A stretch of 64,000 nt of DNA from Bacteroidota bacterium (GTDB lineage: Bacteria; Bacteroidota; Bacteroidia; Flavobacteriales; Weeksellaceae): positions 1 through 64,000 of the forward strand of contig JAEXAR010000033.1 in NCBI GenBank assembly GCA_023394415.1. The letters are read 5' to 3'. Of the stretch, positions 23,601-32,133 are shown piece by piece. The notes below the pieces were generated by a model. The model was not told the DNA's origin, ran no database searches, and worked only from the letters and a program-made list of their open reading frames with translations. Made by a program: the position numbers and the translations under genes. The stretch's first letter is position 1. Each line of letters begins with the position of its first letter.

Positions 23601-24524
23601 ATGTTTCTACAATTAAAAAATACAGACATAGGTTACAAAACTCCTTTAATCAAAGGCGTGGAAACTTCTTTGAATTTAGGCGAAGTCTGTCTTTTAATTG
23701 GAAATAATGGCGTTGGTAAAACCACATTAATCAAATCTATTTTAAATCAGATTCCCACATTAAATGGTGAGATTTTTATCAACCAAAAAAGCATCAAAAA
23801 TCTTTCAACAAAAGAAATCGCAGAACAGATTGCCGTAGTTTTTTCAAAATCTCAAATTCCAGTAAATTATACAGTTACTGATTTAATTTCACTCGGCAAA
23901 TACATTCATTATCCTTATTATTATGAATTAAATCAATCTGACAAACAAGAAGTTGAAGAAATTATTGAAAATTTAAATTTAAGCCAATACAAGCACCTTA
24001 CTTTACAGAAACTTTCAGACGGTAATTTACAAAAAGCATTTATTGGAAGGGCTTTCGCACAGAATTCACCAATGATCATTTTAGATGAACCAACCACACA
24101 TCTTGACGAAGAGAATAAAATCACCATCCTAAAACTTCTTCGAAAATTGGCGCAAAAAAATCATAAACTCATTCTTTTTTCTTCGCACGATTGGCGTTTG
24201 GCAAAAGAATTTGCCGATAAGATATGGTTTGTAAAAGATCAGTCACTCTTTGCAGGAATTGCTGAAGATGTTCTTTCCGCTCATTCAGATTTATCCGATC
24301 CTGTACTTTTTGACATTGGTGAACATTTTGTTCCACCTCATATTGCAGCACCACAATTTCAAAAAGAATTATTGTATTCTGTGCTTCAAAAAAACTTCAA
24401 AAAAAATCTTTCAAGCTACAATTTTACATTTTACAATGATTTTTGGGAGATAACAAACTTAAATTCTCAACAAAAATTCAATAATTTTGAGGAAATCATT
24501 ACATTTCTAAAAAACCTTCACTAA
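23601..24524 (+). CDS. Iron-type ABC transporter ATP-binding protein
   Basis: The protein has 307 residues. Walker A is GNNGVGKTTLI (~34-44), the Q-loop is at IAVVFSKSQ, and the signature is LSDGNLQKAFIGRA (~136), a variant of LSGGQ. Walker B and the D-loop are in MIILDEPTTHLDEE (~158-168), and the switch His is in FSSHDWRLAKEF. This is the FepC/FhuC type. The last ~80 residues, past SDPVLFDIG, extend beyond the usual 250-260 residues and contain no recognised domain. It drives the permease encoded at 22274. Confidence 0.87.
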   Translation: MFLQLKNTDIGYKTPLIKGVETSLNLGEVCLLIGNNGVGKTTLIKSILNQIPTLNGEIFINQKSIKNLSTKEIAEQIAVVFSKSQIPVNYTVTDLISLGKYIHYPYYYELNQSDKQEVEEIIENLNLSQYKHLTLQKLSDGNLQKAFIGRAFAQNSPMIILDEPTTHLDEENKITILKLLRKLAQKNHKLILFSSHDWRLAKEFADKIWFVKDQSLFAGIAEDVLSAHSDLSDPVLFDIGEHFVPPHIAAPQFQKELLYSVLQKNFKKNLSSYNFTFYNDFWEITNLNSQQKFNNFEEIITFLKNLH

Positions 24525-24550
24525 TTCCTCATTTTAAAGGCTTTACATAA

Positions 24551-24570
24551 ATATTATGCATGCATAATAT
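24551..24570. promoter_or_regulatory. MarR-type operator, distal copy
   Basis: ATATTATGCATGCATAATAT is a perfect 20-base palindrome. Its centre lies 84 bases (eight turns at 10.5) upstream of the centre of the proximal copy at 24636, so two dimers could bind the same helix face. Confidence 0.78.
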
Positions 24571-24635
24571 TATGCTCATCATAAAATTTAATTCGCTGAT
24601 TTTCAATATTTAACAAAACATTAACAAAATAAATA

Positions 24636-24653
24636 TATTATGCATGCATAATA
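24636..24653. promoter_or_regulatory. MarR-type operator, promoter-proximal copy
   Basis: TATTATGCATGCATAATA, a perfect 18-base palindrome five bases upstream of the -7 box at 24659, covers the promoter spacer. Binding there should block polymerase, implying autorepression of marR-fadNAE. Confidence 0.8.
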
Positions 24654-24658
24654 ATTTT

Positions 24659-24666
24659 TAAATTTG
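24659..24666 (+). promoter_or_regulatory. -7 promoter box (TAAATTTG) of marR-fadNAE
   Basis: A perfect TAnnTTTG match 23 bases before the marR ATG. Confidence 0.6.
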
Positions 24667-24689
24667 GAAAAACCACAATTTCAATAATT

Positions 24690-25142
24690 ATGGAAAAAAA
24701 CAACAAGGAAAAAGTAGAAAATGTAGACCTCATTTTAAAATCGACTTGGCTGGCGGTTTCTAAAATGTTTTCAGAGATGGCATCAGAGTATGACACCACT
24801 ACTGTACAGGCTCTAACACTTCTTAAAATTGATCCTAAAGAAGGTACACGAAGCACCAATCTTGGACCTAAAATGGCAATAGAACCAACTTCACTTACCA
24901 GAATCATCAAACTTCTAGAAGATAATGGTTACATCTACAAGGAGAAAACCACTTCTGATAAACGTGAAGTTATTATAAAACTCACCGAAAAAGGATTGCA
25001 ACATCGAAACATATCTAAAGATGTCGTGGTAAACTTCAACAAAGCCATTATCGAAAAGGTATCTCCGGAAAGGTTACAAAACTTCAAGGAAGTAATGGAT
25101 ATTATTGTAAAAACAGCAAATGATTTAAACAAAAGAAAATAA
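24690..25142 (+). CDS. MarR-family transcriptional regulator of the fad operon
   Basis: The protein has 150 residues. A winged helix-turn-helix covers ~45-100: ALTLLKIDPKEGTRSTNLGPKMAIEPTSLTRIIKLLEDNGYIYKE, with the wing TTSDKREVIIKLTEKG. Dimer helices lie at both ends. It is the first gene of the operon, seven bases before fadN. Two palindromes sit in its control region and a third in front of etfBA, so it probably represses beta-oxidation until a ligand such as an acyl-CoA appears. The ligand is an inference. FadR of B. subtilis (a TetR protein) does the same job on the same genes. Confidence 0.88.
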   Translation: MEKNNKEKVENVDLILKSTWLAVSKMFSEMASEYDTTTVQALTLLKIDPKEGTRSTNLGPKMAIEPTSLTRIIKLLEDNGYIYKEKTTSDKREVIIKLTEKGLQHRNISKDVVVNFNKAIIEKVSPERLQNFKEVMDIIVKTANDLNKRK

Positions 25143-25149
25143 AATATTA

Positions 25150-27555
25150 ATGAAACGCAGAATTAAACACGTTACCGTTATCGGTTCGGGAATTATGGGA
25201 AGCGGAATTGCGGCGCACTTTGCAAACATCGGCGTTGAAGTTCTCCTTCTTGATATCGTTCCTTTCGAACTCACGGAAGCGGAACAGAAAAAAGGTCTTA
25301 CCAAAGACGACAAAGCCGTGCGAAACCGCATCGCCACAGAAAATTTTGAAAAACTGAAAAAAGCAAGTCCTGCCCTATTGTACACGCCACAGTTTGCGGA
25401 AAGAATTACCGTAGGAAACTTCGACGACGATTTACCGAAAATCAAAAATACCGATTGGATTATTGAGGTGGTGGTTGAAAGATTGGACATCAAAAAATCG
25501 GTTTACGAAAAGATTGAACAGTTCAGAAAACCGGGAACTTTGGTTTCATCCAACACGTCCGGAATTCCGATTAATATGCTTGTAGAAGGCAGAAGCGACG
25601 ATTTCAAAAAATATTTCGCAGGAACGCACTTCTTCAATCCGGTAAGATATTTACCACTTTTGGAAATCATTCCAACCAATGACACCGACCCTGAAATTGT
25701 AAAATTTTATATGGAATACGGTGCAAAATTCCTTGGAAAAACTACCGTTTTGGCGAAAGATACTCCTGCCTTTATCGCCAACAGAATTGGAGTTTTCTCG
25801 ATGATGAATCTTCTTCACGAAGTGAAAAATCTTGGTTTAAATGTAACTGATATTGATAAATTAACTGGTCCTGTAATTGGTCGTCCTAAATCTGCGACGT
25901 TCAGAACGGCGGATGTGGTTGGTTTGGATACATTGGTTCATGTTGCGCAAGGTGTTGAAAAATCTGGTGTTGAAGCACAGAATTTCAATGATGTGTTCAA
26001 ATTGCCGGATTACATTCAGAAAATGATGGAGAACAAATGGTTGGGTTCTAAAACCGAACAAGGTTTCTTCAAAAAAGTGAAAAACGCAGAAGGAAAATCT
26101 GAAATTCACGGACTGAATTTGGATACAATGGAATATGAACTTCAAGGTAAATCCAGCTTCCCTACACTTGAACTAACGAAAAATATTGATAAACCGATCG
26201 ACAGATTTAAAGTTTTAATCGGTGGAAAAGATAAAGCAGGCGAATTGTATAGAAAATCTTTAGGCGCATTGTTCGCTTATGTTTCTCACAAAGTTCCTGA
26301 AATTTCCGATGAAATCTACAAAATTGATGATGCAATGCGTGCCGGTTTCGGTTGGGAAAACGGTCCGTTTGAAATTTGGGATGCAGTTGGCGTGGAAAAA
26401 GGAATTGAATTGGCGAAAGATGCCGGTTACGAAGTGTCGGATTGGGTAAAAGAAATGGCTCAAAAAGGCGAAACTTTCTATAAAGTAAACGACGAAGGAC
26501 AAAGCATTTTCTTTGATAAAAATTCAGAAAACTATAGCAATATTCCGGGACAAGACGCTTTCATTATTCTTGATAACATCAGAAAAAATAAAACACTTTG
26601 GAGCAACTCCGAAAGTGCCATTCAAGATTTGGGCGACGGAATTATCAATTTTGAAATCCGTTCCAAAATGAACTCACTTGGAGGCGGAGTTTTGGACGGT
26701 TTAAACCGTGCAATCGACCTTGCTGAAAAGGAATACGACGGTTTGGTTGTCGGAAATCAAGGCGCGAATTTCTCTGTTGGAGCAAATTTAGCGATGATTT
26801 TAATGATGGCAATTGATCAAGATTGGGACGATTTGAATATGGCAATCGCCTACTTCCAAAAATCGATGATGAGGGTTCGTTACTCCTCAATTCCAGTTGT
26901 GGTGGCGCCTTTCGGAATGACTTTAGGCGGTGGTTGCGAAATGACGATGCACGCCGACAAAGTTGTGGCAGCCGCAGAAACTTATATCGGATTGGTGGAA
27001 ACCGGTGTTGGTGTAATTCCTGGAGGTGGCGGAACGAAAGAATTCGCGTTGAGAACTTCCAAAAAATTCCAACCGGATGATGTGAAAAACAACAGAATGC
27101 GGGAAGCATTTATGAACATCGCGATGGGAAAAGTAGCAACTTCTGCTTACGAAGCTTATGATATGGGAATTTTGGAAAAGCATAAAGACATCGTTGTTGT
27201 AAACAAAAACCGTCAGATTGCCGAAGCCAAAAAAGTGGCAAAATTAATGGCAGAACAAGGTTACACGCAACCCATCCAACAAACTGTAAAAGTTTTAGGA
27301 AAAGATGCACTTGGAATGTTCTACGTGGGAACCGACCAAATGTTGACCGGAAACTACATCTCCGAACACGATAAAAAAATTGCAGACAAATTAGCGTATG
27401 TAATGGTCGGCGGAAATCTTTCAGAACCGACAGTGGTGAACGAACAGTATTTATTGAATTTGGAAAGAGAAGCATTCTTGCAACTTTGCGGCGAGAGAAA
27501 GACTTTAGAGAGAATTCAATATATGTTGCAAAATGGAAAACCTTTGAGAAATTAA
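25150..27555 (+). CDS. fadN: 3-hydroxyacyl-CoA dehydrogenase/enoyl-CoA hydratase, FadN type
   Basis: The protein has 801 residues. The order is dehydrogenase first, hydratase last, as in Bacillus FadN and opposite to E. coli FadB. The NAD-binding motif is IGSGIMGSGIAAHF (residues 11-24), GTHFFNPVRYLPLLEI carries the catalytic His near 160, and a second HAD C-terminal domain follows. The crotonase part from ~520 shows GANFSVGANL and GMTLGGGCEMTMHADKVV, with the oxyanion Gly and catalytic acids. It does steps two and three of beta-oxidation. It is followed by a decayed four-helix-bundle gene, then fadA. Confidence 0.93.
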   Translation: MKRRIKHVTVIGSGIMGSGIAAHFANIGVEVLLLDIVPFELTEAEQKKGLTKDDKAVRNRIATENFEKLKKASPALLYTPQFAERITVGNFDDDLPKIKNTDWIIEVVVERLDIKKSVYEKIEQFRKPGTLVSSNTSGIPINMLVEGRSDDFKKYFAGTHFFNPVRYLPLLEIIPTNDTDPEIVKFYMEYGAKFLGKTTVLAKDTPAFIANRIGVFSMMNLLHEVKNLGLNVTDIDKLTGPVIGRPKSATFRTADVVGLDTLVHVAQGVEKSGVEAQNFNDVFKLPDYIQKMMENKWLGSKTEQGFFKKVKNAEGKSEIHGLNLDTMEYELQGKSSFPTLELTKNIDKPIDRFKVLIGGKDKAGELYRKSLGALFAYVSHKVPEISDEIYKIDDAMRAGFGWENGPFEIWDAVGVEKGIELAKDAGYEVSDWVKEMAQKGETFYKVNDEGQSIFFDKNSENYSNIPGQDAFIILDNIRKNKTLWSNSESAIQDLGDGIINFEIRSKMNSLGGGVLDGLNRAIDLAEKEYDGLVVGNQGANFSVGANLAMILMMAIDQDWDDLNMAIAYFQKSMMRVRYSSIPVVVAPFGMTLGGGCEMTMHADKVVAAAETYIGLVETGVGVIPGGGGTKEFALRTSKKFQPDDVKNNRMREAFMNIAMGKVATSAYEAYDMGILEKHKDIVVVNKNRQIAEAKKVAKLMAEQGYTQPIQQTVKVLGKDALGMFYVGTDQMLTGNYISEHDKKIADKLAYVMVGGNLSEPTVVNEQYLLNLEREAFLQLCGERKTLERIQYMLQNGKPLRN

Positions 27556-27556
27556 T

Positions 27557-27820
27557 TGTACAACGTAAAAAGTATAATGTACAAAGTATTTTGAAAATCT
27601 TAATAATTAAAGATGCATAATTTTAGAGAATTGGAAGTTTCATTTGAATTTGAAACACAATTAATTGTTGCAAGAAATCTCAATTATCTTTCGAACGAAA
27701 ATTATGAAGCAATCTTTAATGAACTAAGATACATTCAAAATATGTTGGTGAAACTAATAAACAATTTCAAATCATAACAAAGTACATTGTACATCGTACA
27801 TTGTACATTTTACAAAAATA
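27557..27820. repeat. TGTACA-rich inverted repeats bounding a four-helix-bundle remnant
   Basis: The left arm (27557-27592) contains TGTACAACGTAAAAAG and AATGTACAAAGTA. The right arm (27778-27815) has AAAGTACATTGTACATCG and TACATTGTACATTTTACA. The AATGTACAAAGTA core on the left is the reverse complement of words on the right. The pair encloses the 54-codon remnant at 27613, between fadN and fadA. Confidence 0.6.
27613..27777 (+). pseudogene. Internally deleted four-helix-bundle (23S rRNA IVS-type) protein
   Basis: A 54-codon frame begins MHNFRELEV, the usual start of the family (normally followed by W and about 60 more residues). It jumps directly to the typical C-terminal part: FEFETQLIVARNLNYLSNENY ending MLVKLINNFKS. 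About half of the ~115-120 residues are missing, including the conserved SxxANIAEG-type helix. It may still be translated but cannot form the full bundle. The function of intact relatives is unclear. Confidence 0.7.
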
Positions 27821-27822
27821 AA

Positions 27823-29001
27823 ATGAAACAAGCATATATAATTAAGGGTTTCAGAACTGCCGTTGGTAAAGCGCCAAAAGGAAGTTTGAGATTTACAAGA
27901 CCCGATGTAATGGCGGCGACAGTCATTGAAAAATTGATGGCAGCAGTTCCGCAACTCGACAAAGACAGAATTGACGACCTTATCGTAGGAAACGCAATGC
28001 CTGAAGCAGAACAGGGTTTGAACGTGGCACGTTTAATTTCTTTAATGGGATTAAACACCGACAAAGTTCCGGGAGTTACCGTAAACAGATATTGTGCATC
28101 TGGTTCGGAAGCGATTGCGATTGCCTCTGCAAAAATTCAGGCAGGAATGGCGGATTGCATTATTGCAGGTGGAACCGAAAGTATGAGTTACATTCCAATG
28201 GGAGGTTACAAACCTGTTCCGGAAACTGATTACGCAAAATCCAATCCCGATTATTATTGGGGAATGGGTTACACTGCGGAGGAAGTTGCAAAACAATATC
28301 AAATTTCCCGTGAAGAACAAGACCAATTTGCTTTTGAAAGTCATCAAAAAGCATTGAAAGCGTTGGAAGAAGGGAAATTCAATAACCAAATTGTTCCAAT
28401 TCCGGTAGAATATAATTTCTTGGATGAGAACCAAAAAATGCAAAACAAAAAGTTTGATTTTTCTGTAGATGAAGGTCCAAGAAAAGACACTTCTTTGGAA
28501 GGTTTGGCAAAACTTCGTCCGGTTTTCGCAAACGGAGGTTCGGTTACGGCAGGAAATTCTTCGCAAATGAGTGATGGCGCTGCTTTCGTTATCGTGATGA
28601 GCGAGGATATGGTGAAAGAATTAGGTTTGGAACCTGAAGCAAGATTGGTTGCTTATGCAGCCGCAGGTTTAGAACCGAGAATTATGGGAATGGGACCAAT
28701 TTACGCCATTCCAAAAGCATTAAAACAGGCAGGTTTAGAACTGAAAGATATTGATTTAATTGAACTGAACGAGGCATTTGCCTCTCAATCTGTTGCGATT
28801 AAAAAAGAATTGAATTTAAATCCTGAAATTCTTAACGTAAACGGAGGCGCAATCGCACTTGGACATCCACTTGGTTGTACAGGAACGAAATTGACCGTTC
28901 AATTATTAGATGAAATGCGCAAACGCGGAAATAAATACGGAATGGTTTCTATGTGCGTTGGAACGGGACAAGGAGCGGCGAGTATTTTTGAACTACTTTA
29001 A
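27823..29001 (+). CDS. fadA: Acetyl-CoA C-acyltransferase (3-ketoacyl-CoA thiolase)
   Basis: The protein has 392 residues from ATG 27823 (MKQAYIIKGFRTAVGK); a 12-codon upstream extension encoded by the TGTACA repeat is rejected. The nucleophile Cys is in TVNRYCASGSEAI near 88. The catalytic His is in NGGAIALGHPLGCTGTK near 349, and the second Cys is in VSMCVGTGQGAA near 378. It cleaves 3-ketoacyl-CoA to acetyl-CoA and a shortened acyl-CoA, the last step of each beta-oxidation round. Length equals B. subtilis FadA, its counterpart in the fadNAE order. Confidence 0.95.
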   Translation: MKQAYIIKGFRTAVGKAPKGSLRFTRPDVMAATVIEKLMAAVPQLDKDRIDDLIVGNAMPEAEQGLNVARLISLMGLNTDKVPGVTVNRYCASGSEAIAIASAKIQAGMADCIIAGGTESMSYIPMGGYKPVPETDYAKSNPDYYWGMGYTAEEVAKQYQISREEQDQFAFESHQKALKALEEGKFNNQIVPIPVEYNFLDENQKMQNKKFDFSVDEGPRKDTSLEGLAKLRPVFANGGSVTAGNSSQMSDGAAFVIVMSEDMVKELGLEPEARLVAYAAAGLEPRIMGMGPIYAIPKALKQAGLELKDIDLIELNEAFASQSVAIKKELNLNPEILNVNGGAIALGHPLGCTGTKLTVQLLDEMRKRGNKYGMVSMCVGTGQGAASIFELL

Positions 29002-29437
29002 AAATTATAGATTTTAAATTATAAATTTTAGATGAAATGAGTTTCAAGGAAGATAATTTGATCCAAATAAAGTCATTTGATTTTGCATTAAAGATTATTC
29101 AATTTTACAAATAATGCAAATTACAAAATGAATTTATTTTATCTAAGCAAATTCTTCGTTGTGGAACTTCTATAGGGGCAAATATTGAAGAAGCAATTGC
29201 TGCACAATCCAAGAAAGATTTCATATCAAAACTTTCTATTGCTAATAAAGAAGCACGTGAAACAAGGTATTGGTTGAAGTTATACAATTCTTCAAATTTG
29301 GTAAACATTGAAATGAAACCTTATTTAGATGAAATTGAAGTATTATCAATATTTTAACTAAAATCATCAAAACTTCCTCTGAAAATTTATAATTAAAATC
29401 ATTTACAATTTATAATCTAAAATTTAAAATTAAAACA
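28998..29437. repeat. AT-rich inverted repeats bounding the second four-helix-bundle remnant
   Basis: The left arm (29002-29031) reads AAAATTATAGATTTTAAATT and ATAAATTTTAG. The right side (29386-29430) holds AAATTTATAATTAAAATCAT and TTATAATCTAAAATTTAAAA, which is loosely its reverse complement. Such TTTAAATTTTAGA tracts also lie between etfB and etfA (12631-12660). The low complexity makes exact boundaries uncertain. Confidence 0.45.
29037..29357 (+). pseudogene. Four-helix-bundle (23S rRNA IVS-type) gene with in-frame stop
   Basis: The frame opens MSFKEDNLIQIKSFDFALKI, runs 25 codons to TAA at 29112, and then continues in the same frame. The continuation includes EFILSKQILRCGTSIGANIEEA, which contains the family hallmark GTSIGANIEEA, and ends PYLDEIEVLSIF. 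Apart from the stop codon the ~106-codon sequence matches the full family length. So it is a nonsense-inactivated copy, a different subtype from the remnant at 27613. Confidence 0.78.
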
Positions 29438-29439
29438 AA

Positions 29440-31227
29440 ATGAGCGATACATTAACAAACGTAAAAGGCGGCGAATTCTTAATTAAAGACATTGCTGCAA
29501 GCGAGATTTTTTCTCTTGAAGAATTGAACGAGGAGCAAAAAATGCTGCGCGATTCGATCAAAGAATTTATTGATAAAGAAGTGGTTCCAAATCGTGAGAG
29601 ATTTGAACACAAAGATTATGCATTGACTGAAGAAGTGATGCGCAAACTCGGAGAAATGGGCGTTCTTGGAATTGCGGTTCCTGAAGAATACGGCGGTCTT
29701 GGAATGGATTTCACCACCACAATGTTGGCTTGTGATATGGCTTCCGGAGCGAACGGTTCGGTTGCGACTGCTTATGGAGCGCACACCGGAATTGGAACAT
29801 TGCCAATTTTGCTTTACGGAACTGAAGAACAAAAGAAAAAATATCTTCCGGATTTGGCTCAAGGAACGAAATTCGGAGCGTATTGTTTGACGGAACCGGA
29901 TGCAGGTTCTGACGCCAATTCTGGAAAAACGAAAGCAAGACTTTCCGAAGACGGAAAACATTACATCATCAACGGACAGAAAATGTGGATTTCTAACGCA
30001 GGTTTTGCCGATACCTTCACGTTTTTTGCGAAAATTGATGATGATAAAAACATTACAGGTTTCGTCATTAACCGTTCGGAATTGGAAAATCCTGAAAGTA
30101 TGACTTTTGGTGAGGAAGAGCATAAACTCGGTATTCGCTCCTCTTCTACTCGTCAGGTTTTCTTCAACGATATGAAAGTTCCTGTGGAAAATCTTTTGGG
30201 CGAAAGAAACAACGGTTTCAAAATCGCTTTGAACGCTTTGAATGTAGGTAGAATTAAGTTGGCTGCCGCGAATTTGGACGGGCAGAGAAGAATTACTTCG
30301 CTTGCCATCAATTACGCGAATGAAAGAAAACAGTTTGGAGTTGCGATTTCTACTTTCGGAGCAATCCGTAAAAAAATTGCGGAAATGGCGACGGGAATTT
30401 TCGTTTCAGAAGCGGGTTCTTATCGTGCAGCGAAAGATGTTCAGGATAAAATTGATGAACTCGTTGCTGGTGGAATGAACCATCAACAAGCCGAATTGAA
30501 AGGCGTGGAAGAATTCGCAGTAGAATGTTCCATCTTAAAAGTTTTTGTTTCCGATTTAACGCAACACACCGCAGACGAAGGTATCCAAATCTACGGAGGA
30601 ATGGGCTTTAGCGAAGATGCACCGATGGAAGCGGCGTGGAGAGACAGCAGAATTGCAAGAATTTACGAAGGAACCAACGAAATCAACCGACTTTTAGCCG
30701 TTGGAATGTTGATTAAAAAAGCAATGAAAGGTGAACTCGATTTGTTAAAACCTGCAATGGCCATCGGAAAAGAATTGATGGGAATTCCATCATTTGAAGT
30801 TCCTGATTATTCGGCTTATATGTCTGAAGAAAAAGCGATTATCCACAATTTGAAGAAAGTGTTCTTGATGGTTTCAGGAGCCGCACTTCAAAAATATATG
30901 ATGGATATTGAAAAACAACAGCACTTATTGTTGAACGCTTCCGAAATTCTGAACCAAATTTATATGGCAGAATCTGCAGTTTTAAGAGCCGAAAAACATT
31001 TCGCTCCTGATTCTGTGGAAGCAGCAATGGCGCAATTAAATCTTTACAAAGCCGTTGAAAAAATCATCGCAGCCGCAAAAGAAGGCATCGTTTCCTTTGC
31101 AGAAGGCGACGAACAACGAATGATGCTTTCCGGTTTGAGAAGATTTACAAAATATACCAACACGCCAAATGTAGTTGCACTAACTGAAAAAGTAGCTGCA
31201 CATTTTATTGAAAAAGGGAATTACTAA
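29440..31227 (+). CDS. fadE: Acyl-CoA dehydrogenase, FadE type with C-terminal extension
   Basis: The protein has 595 residues, matching B. subtilis FadE (594) and not the ~380 of short dehydrogenases. The core holds the FAD/substrate motifs AYCLTEPDAGSDANSG near 150 and WISNAGFADTFTFFAK near 185. The catalytic-base region is YGGMGFSEDAPMEAAWRDSRIARIYEGTNEIN near 385-415. The last ~170 residues are an extra helical domain. It oxidises acyl-CoA to enoyl-CoA and should pass electrons to EtfBA (11.7-13.4 kb). It is the last gene of the operon, with a strong terminator after it. Confidence 0.95.
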   Translation: MSDTLTNVKGGEFLIKDIAASEIFSLEELNEEQKMLRDSIKEFIDKEVVPNRERFEHKDYALTEEVMRKLGEMGVLGIAVPEEYGGLGMDFTTTMLACDMASGANGSVATAYGAHTGIGTLPILLYGTEEQKKKYLPDLAQGTKFGAYCLTEPDAGSDANSGKTKARLSEDGKHYIINGQKMWISNAGFADTFTFFAKIDDDKNITGFVINRSELENPESMTFGEEEHKLGIRSSSTRQVFFNDMKVPVENLLGERNNGFKIALNALNVGRIKLAAANLDGQRRITSLAINYANERKQFGVAISTFGAIRKKIAEMATGIFVSEAGSYRAAKDVQDKIDELVAGGMNHQQAELKGVEEFAVECSILKVFVSDLTQHTADEGIQIYGGMGFSEDAPMEAAWRDSRIARIYEGTNEINRLLAVGMLIKKAMKGELDLLKPAMAIGKELMGIPSFEVPDYSAYMSEEKAIIHNLKKVFLMVSGAALQKYMMDIEKQQHLLLNASEILNQIYMAESAVLRAEKHFAPDSVEAAMAQLNLYKAVEKIIAAAKEGIVSFAEGDEQRMMLSGLRRFTKYTNTPNVVALTEKVAAHFIEKGNY

Positions 31228-31248
31228 TTTCCATTTATTATTTGAATA

Positions 31249-31279
31249 GCAAACGCCCCGAAGTTTCGGGGCGTTTTGT
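31249..31279 (+). terminator. Strong terminator of the fad operon
   Basis: AACGCCCCGAA and TTCGGGGCGTTTT form a GC-rich 11-base stem with a 2-base loop and a T tail, 22 bases after the fadE stop codon. Confidence 0.9.
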
Positions 31280-31284
31280 TGTAT

Positions 31285-31602
31285 CTAATTCAGAAAATAA
31301 TTATAAAACAAATTCATAAACCGATTCATATCTTGCTGCATAGAAAAAGCTAAAATATATTTTATCCTAAAAAGAATAGGTTCTACTCCATTAGCAAGTT
31401 TAGAAATTTCACGTTCGGGAATTATGCCATAAAGTTTTCCCTGATGTGCAATATTAAGAGCATTATCCATTAATGAAACCGTAATACTACCCAATTTTTT
31501 GTAATATGTATTTTCGCTAATGCGTACAAAACCATCTTCTATCATTTCTGATACAAGCATATTAAAGATTTTTTGTGCATCCGGCGAAAGGCTCATAAGC
31601 AA
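31285..31602 (-). CDS. Hypothetical protein, 105 residues
   Basis: No domain was recognised. The sequence is mixed helical (SLSPDAQKIFNMLVSEMIEDGF), then a short beta section (SITVSLMDNALNIAHQGKLYGI) and a hydrophobic C-terminus rich in Phe and Met (FSMQQDMNRFMNLFYNYF). The third codon (MSLSPDAQ) is the likelier start. It is convergent with the fad operon and shares its terminator region. There is no signal peptide. Probably a real cytoplasmic protein, function unknown. Confidence 0.55.
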   Translation of the reverse strand: MLMSLSPDAQKIFNMLVSEMIEDGFVRISENTYYKKLGSITVSLMDNALNIAHQGKLYGIIPEREISKLANGVEPILFRIKYILAFSMQQDMNRFMNLFYNYFLN

Positions 31603-31719
31603 ATTTAATGAAAAGAAAACAACAATTGTTTTAAAGAATTCTTAAATACTTTTAAAACTATTAAATGTAATAAATGGATGGCTCAAGTTGTCTTATATTA
31701 TCAACTCATAATTATTAGT

Positions 31720-32001
31720 ATGAAAACTTTAGTGTTAGTGCTTATTACTTTTCCGATTATTGCCTTTTCACAGGCTAAAACAAATCTGTACGACAGCCTT
31801 TCAATAAAATATTTTAAGTATATGGATACTGTAAAACCCGTTCCTATTCCCAATAAAAAAATATCGACTTACCCAAAATATTCGGTACTAATTACTAAAT
31901 CTAAAGGTAACGCCATTGAAATTCCTAACATGTTTAAACCAAAAGATTCTTTAATTGCCAAAAAAGATTCAATTGAAGATTTATTAAACCACAAAAAATG
32001 A
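31720..32001 (+). CDS. Small secreted protein, unknown function
   Basis: The protein has 93 residues from ATG 31720. A clear signal peptide (MKTLVLVLITFPIIAFSQA) is cleaved near residue 19. The mature part is short and Lys-rich (YDSLSIKYFKYMDTVKPVPIPNKK, IEIPNMFKPKDSLIAKKDSI) with no recognised domain. A longer frame from 31678 would hide the signal peptide behind 14 residues and is rejected. A terminator follows at 32078. Confidence 0.6.
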   Translation: MKTLVLVLITFPIIAFSQAKTNLYDSLSIKYFKYMDTVKPVPIPNKKISTYPKYSVLITKSKGNAIEIPNMFKPKDSLIAKKDSIEDLLNHKK

Positions 32002-32077
32002 ATTGATTATATAATTCAGATAAATTTAATACACTCAAAATTTCTCATAGTGCTTTTTAATACAAAGAATAAATACG

Positions 32078-32107
32078 AAATGCTCCGAGAAATCAGAGCA
32101 TTTTTTT
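32078..32107 (+). terminator. Intrinsic terminator
   Basis: AAATGCTC (32078-32085) pairs with GAGCATTT (32096-32103), followed by seven Ts, after the small secreted protein. The T-run merges into the promoter box of the next gene at 32107. Confidence 0.8.
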
Positions 32108-32114
32108 AATTTTG
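32107..32114 (+). promoter_or_regulatory. -7 promoter box (TAATTTTG) of the HD gene
   Basis: A perfect TAnnTTTG match 19 bases before the ATG, starting within the tail of the preceding terminator. Confidence 0.5.
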
Positions 32115-32133
32115 TATTATCAGAATTTTAGAG

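Noticed and set aside
23933..24354. Minus-strand frames within the ABC ATPase gene
   Set aside because: They are antisense shadows with no supporting promoter or motif.
26645..27183. Several 80-150-codon minus-strand frames across fadN
   Set aside because: They are shadows caused by the biased codon use of fadN. Composition is unlike real proteins and there are no promoter boxes.
27787..27822. 12-codon N-terminal extension of the thiolase
   Set aside because: It is encoded by the TGTACA repeat. The thiolase family starts at MKQAYIIKGFRTAVGK.
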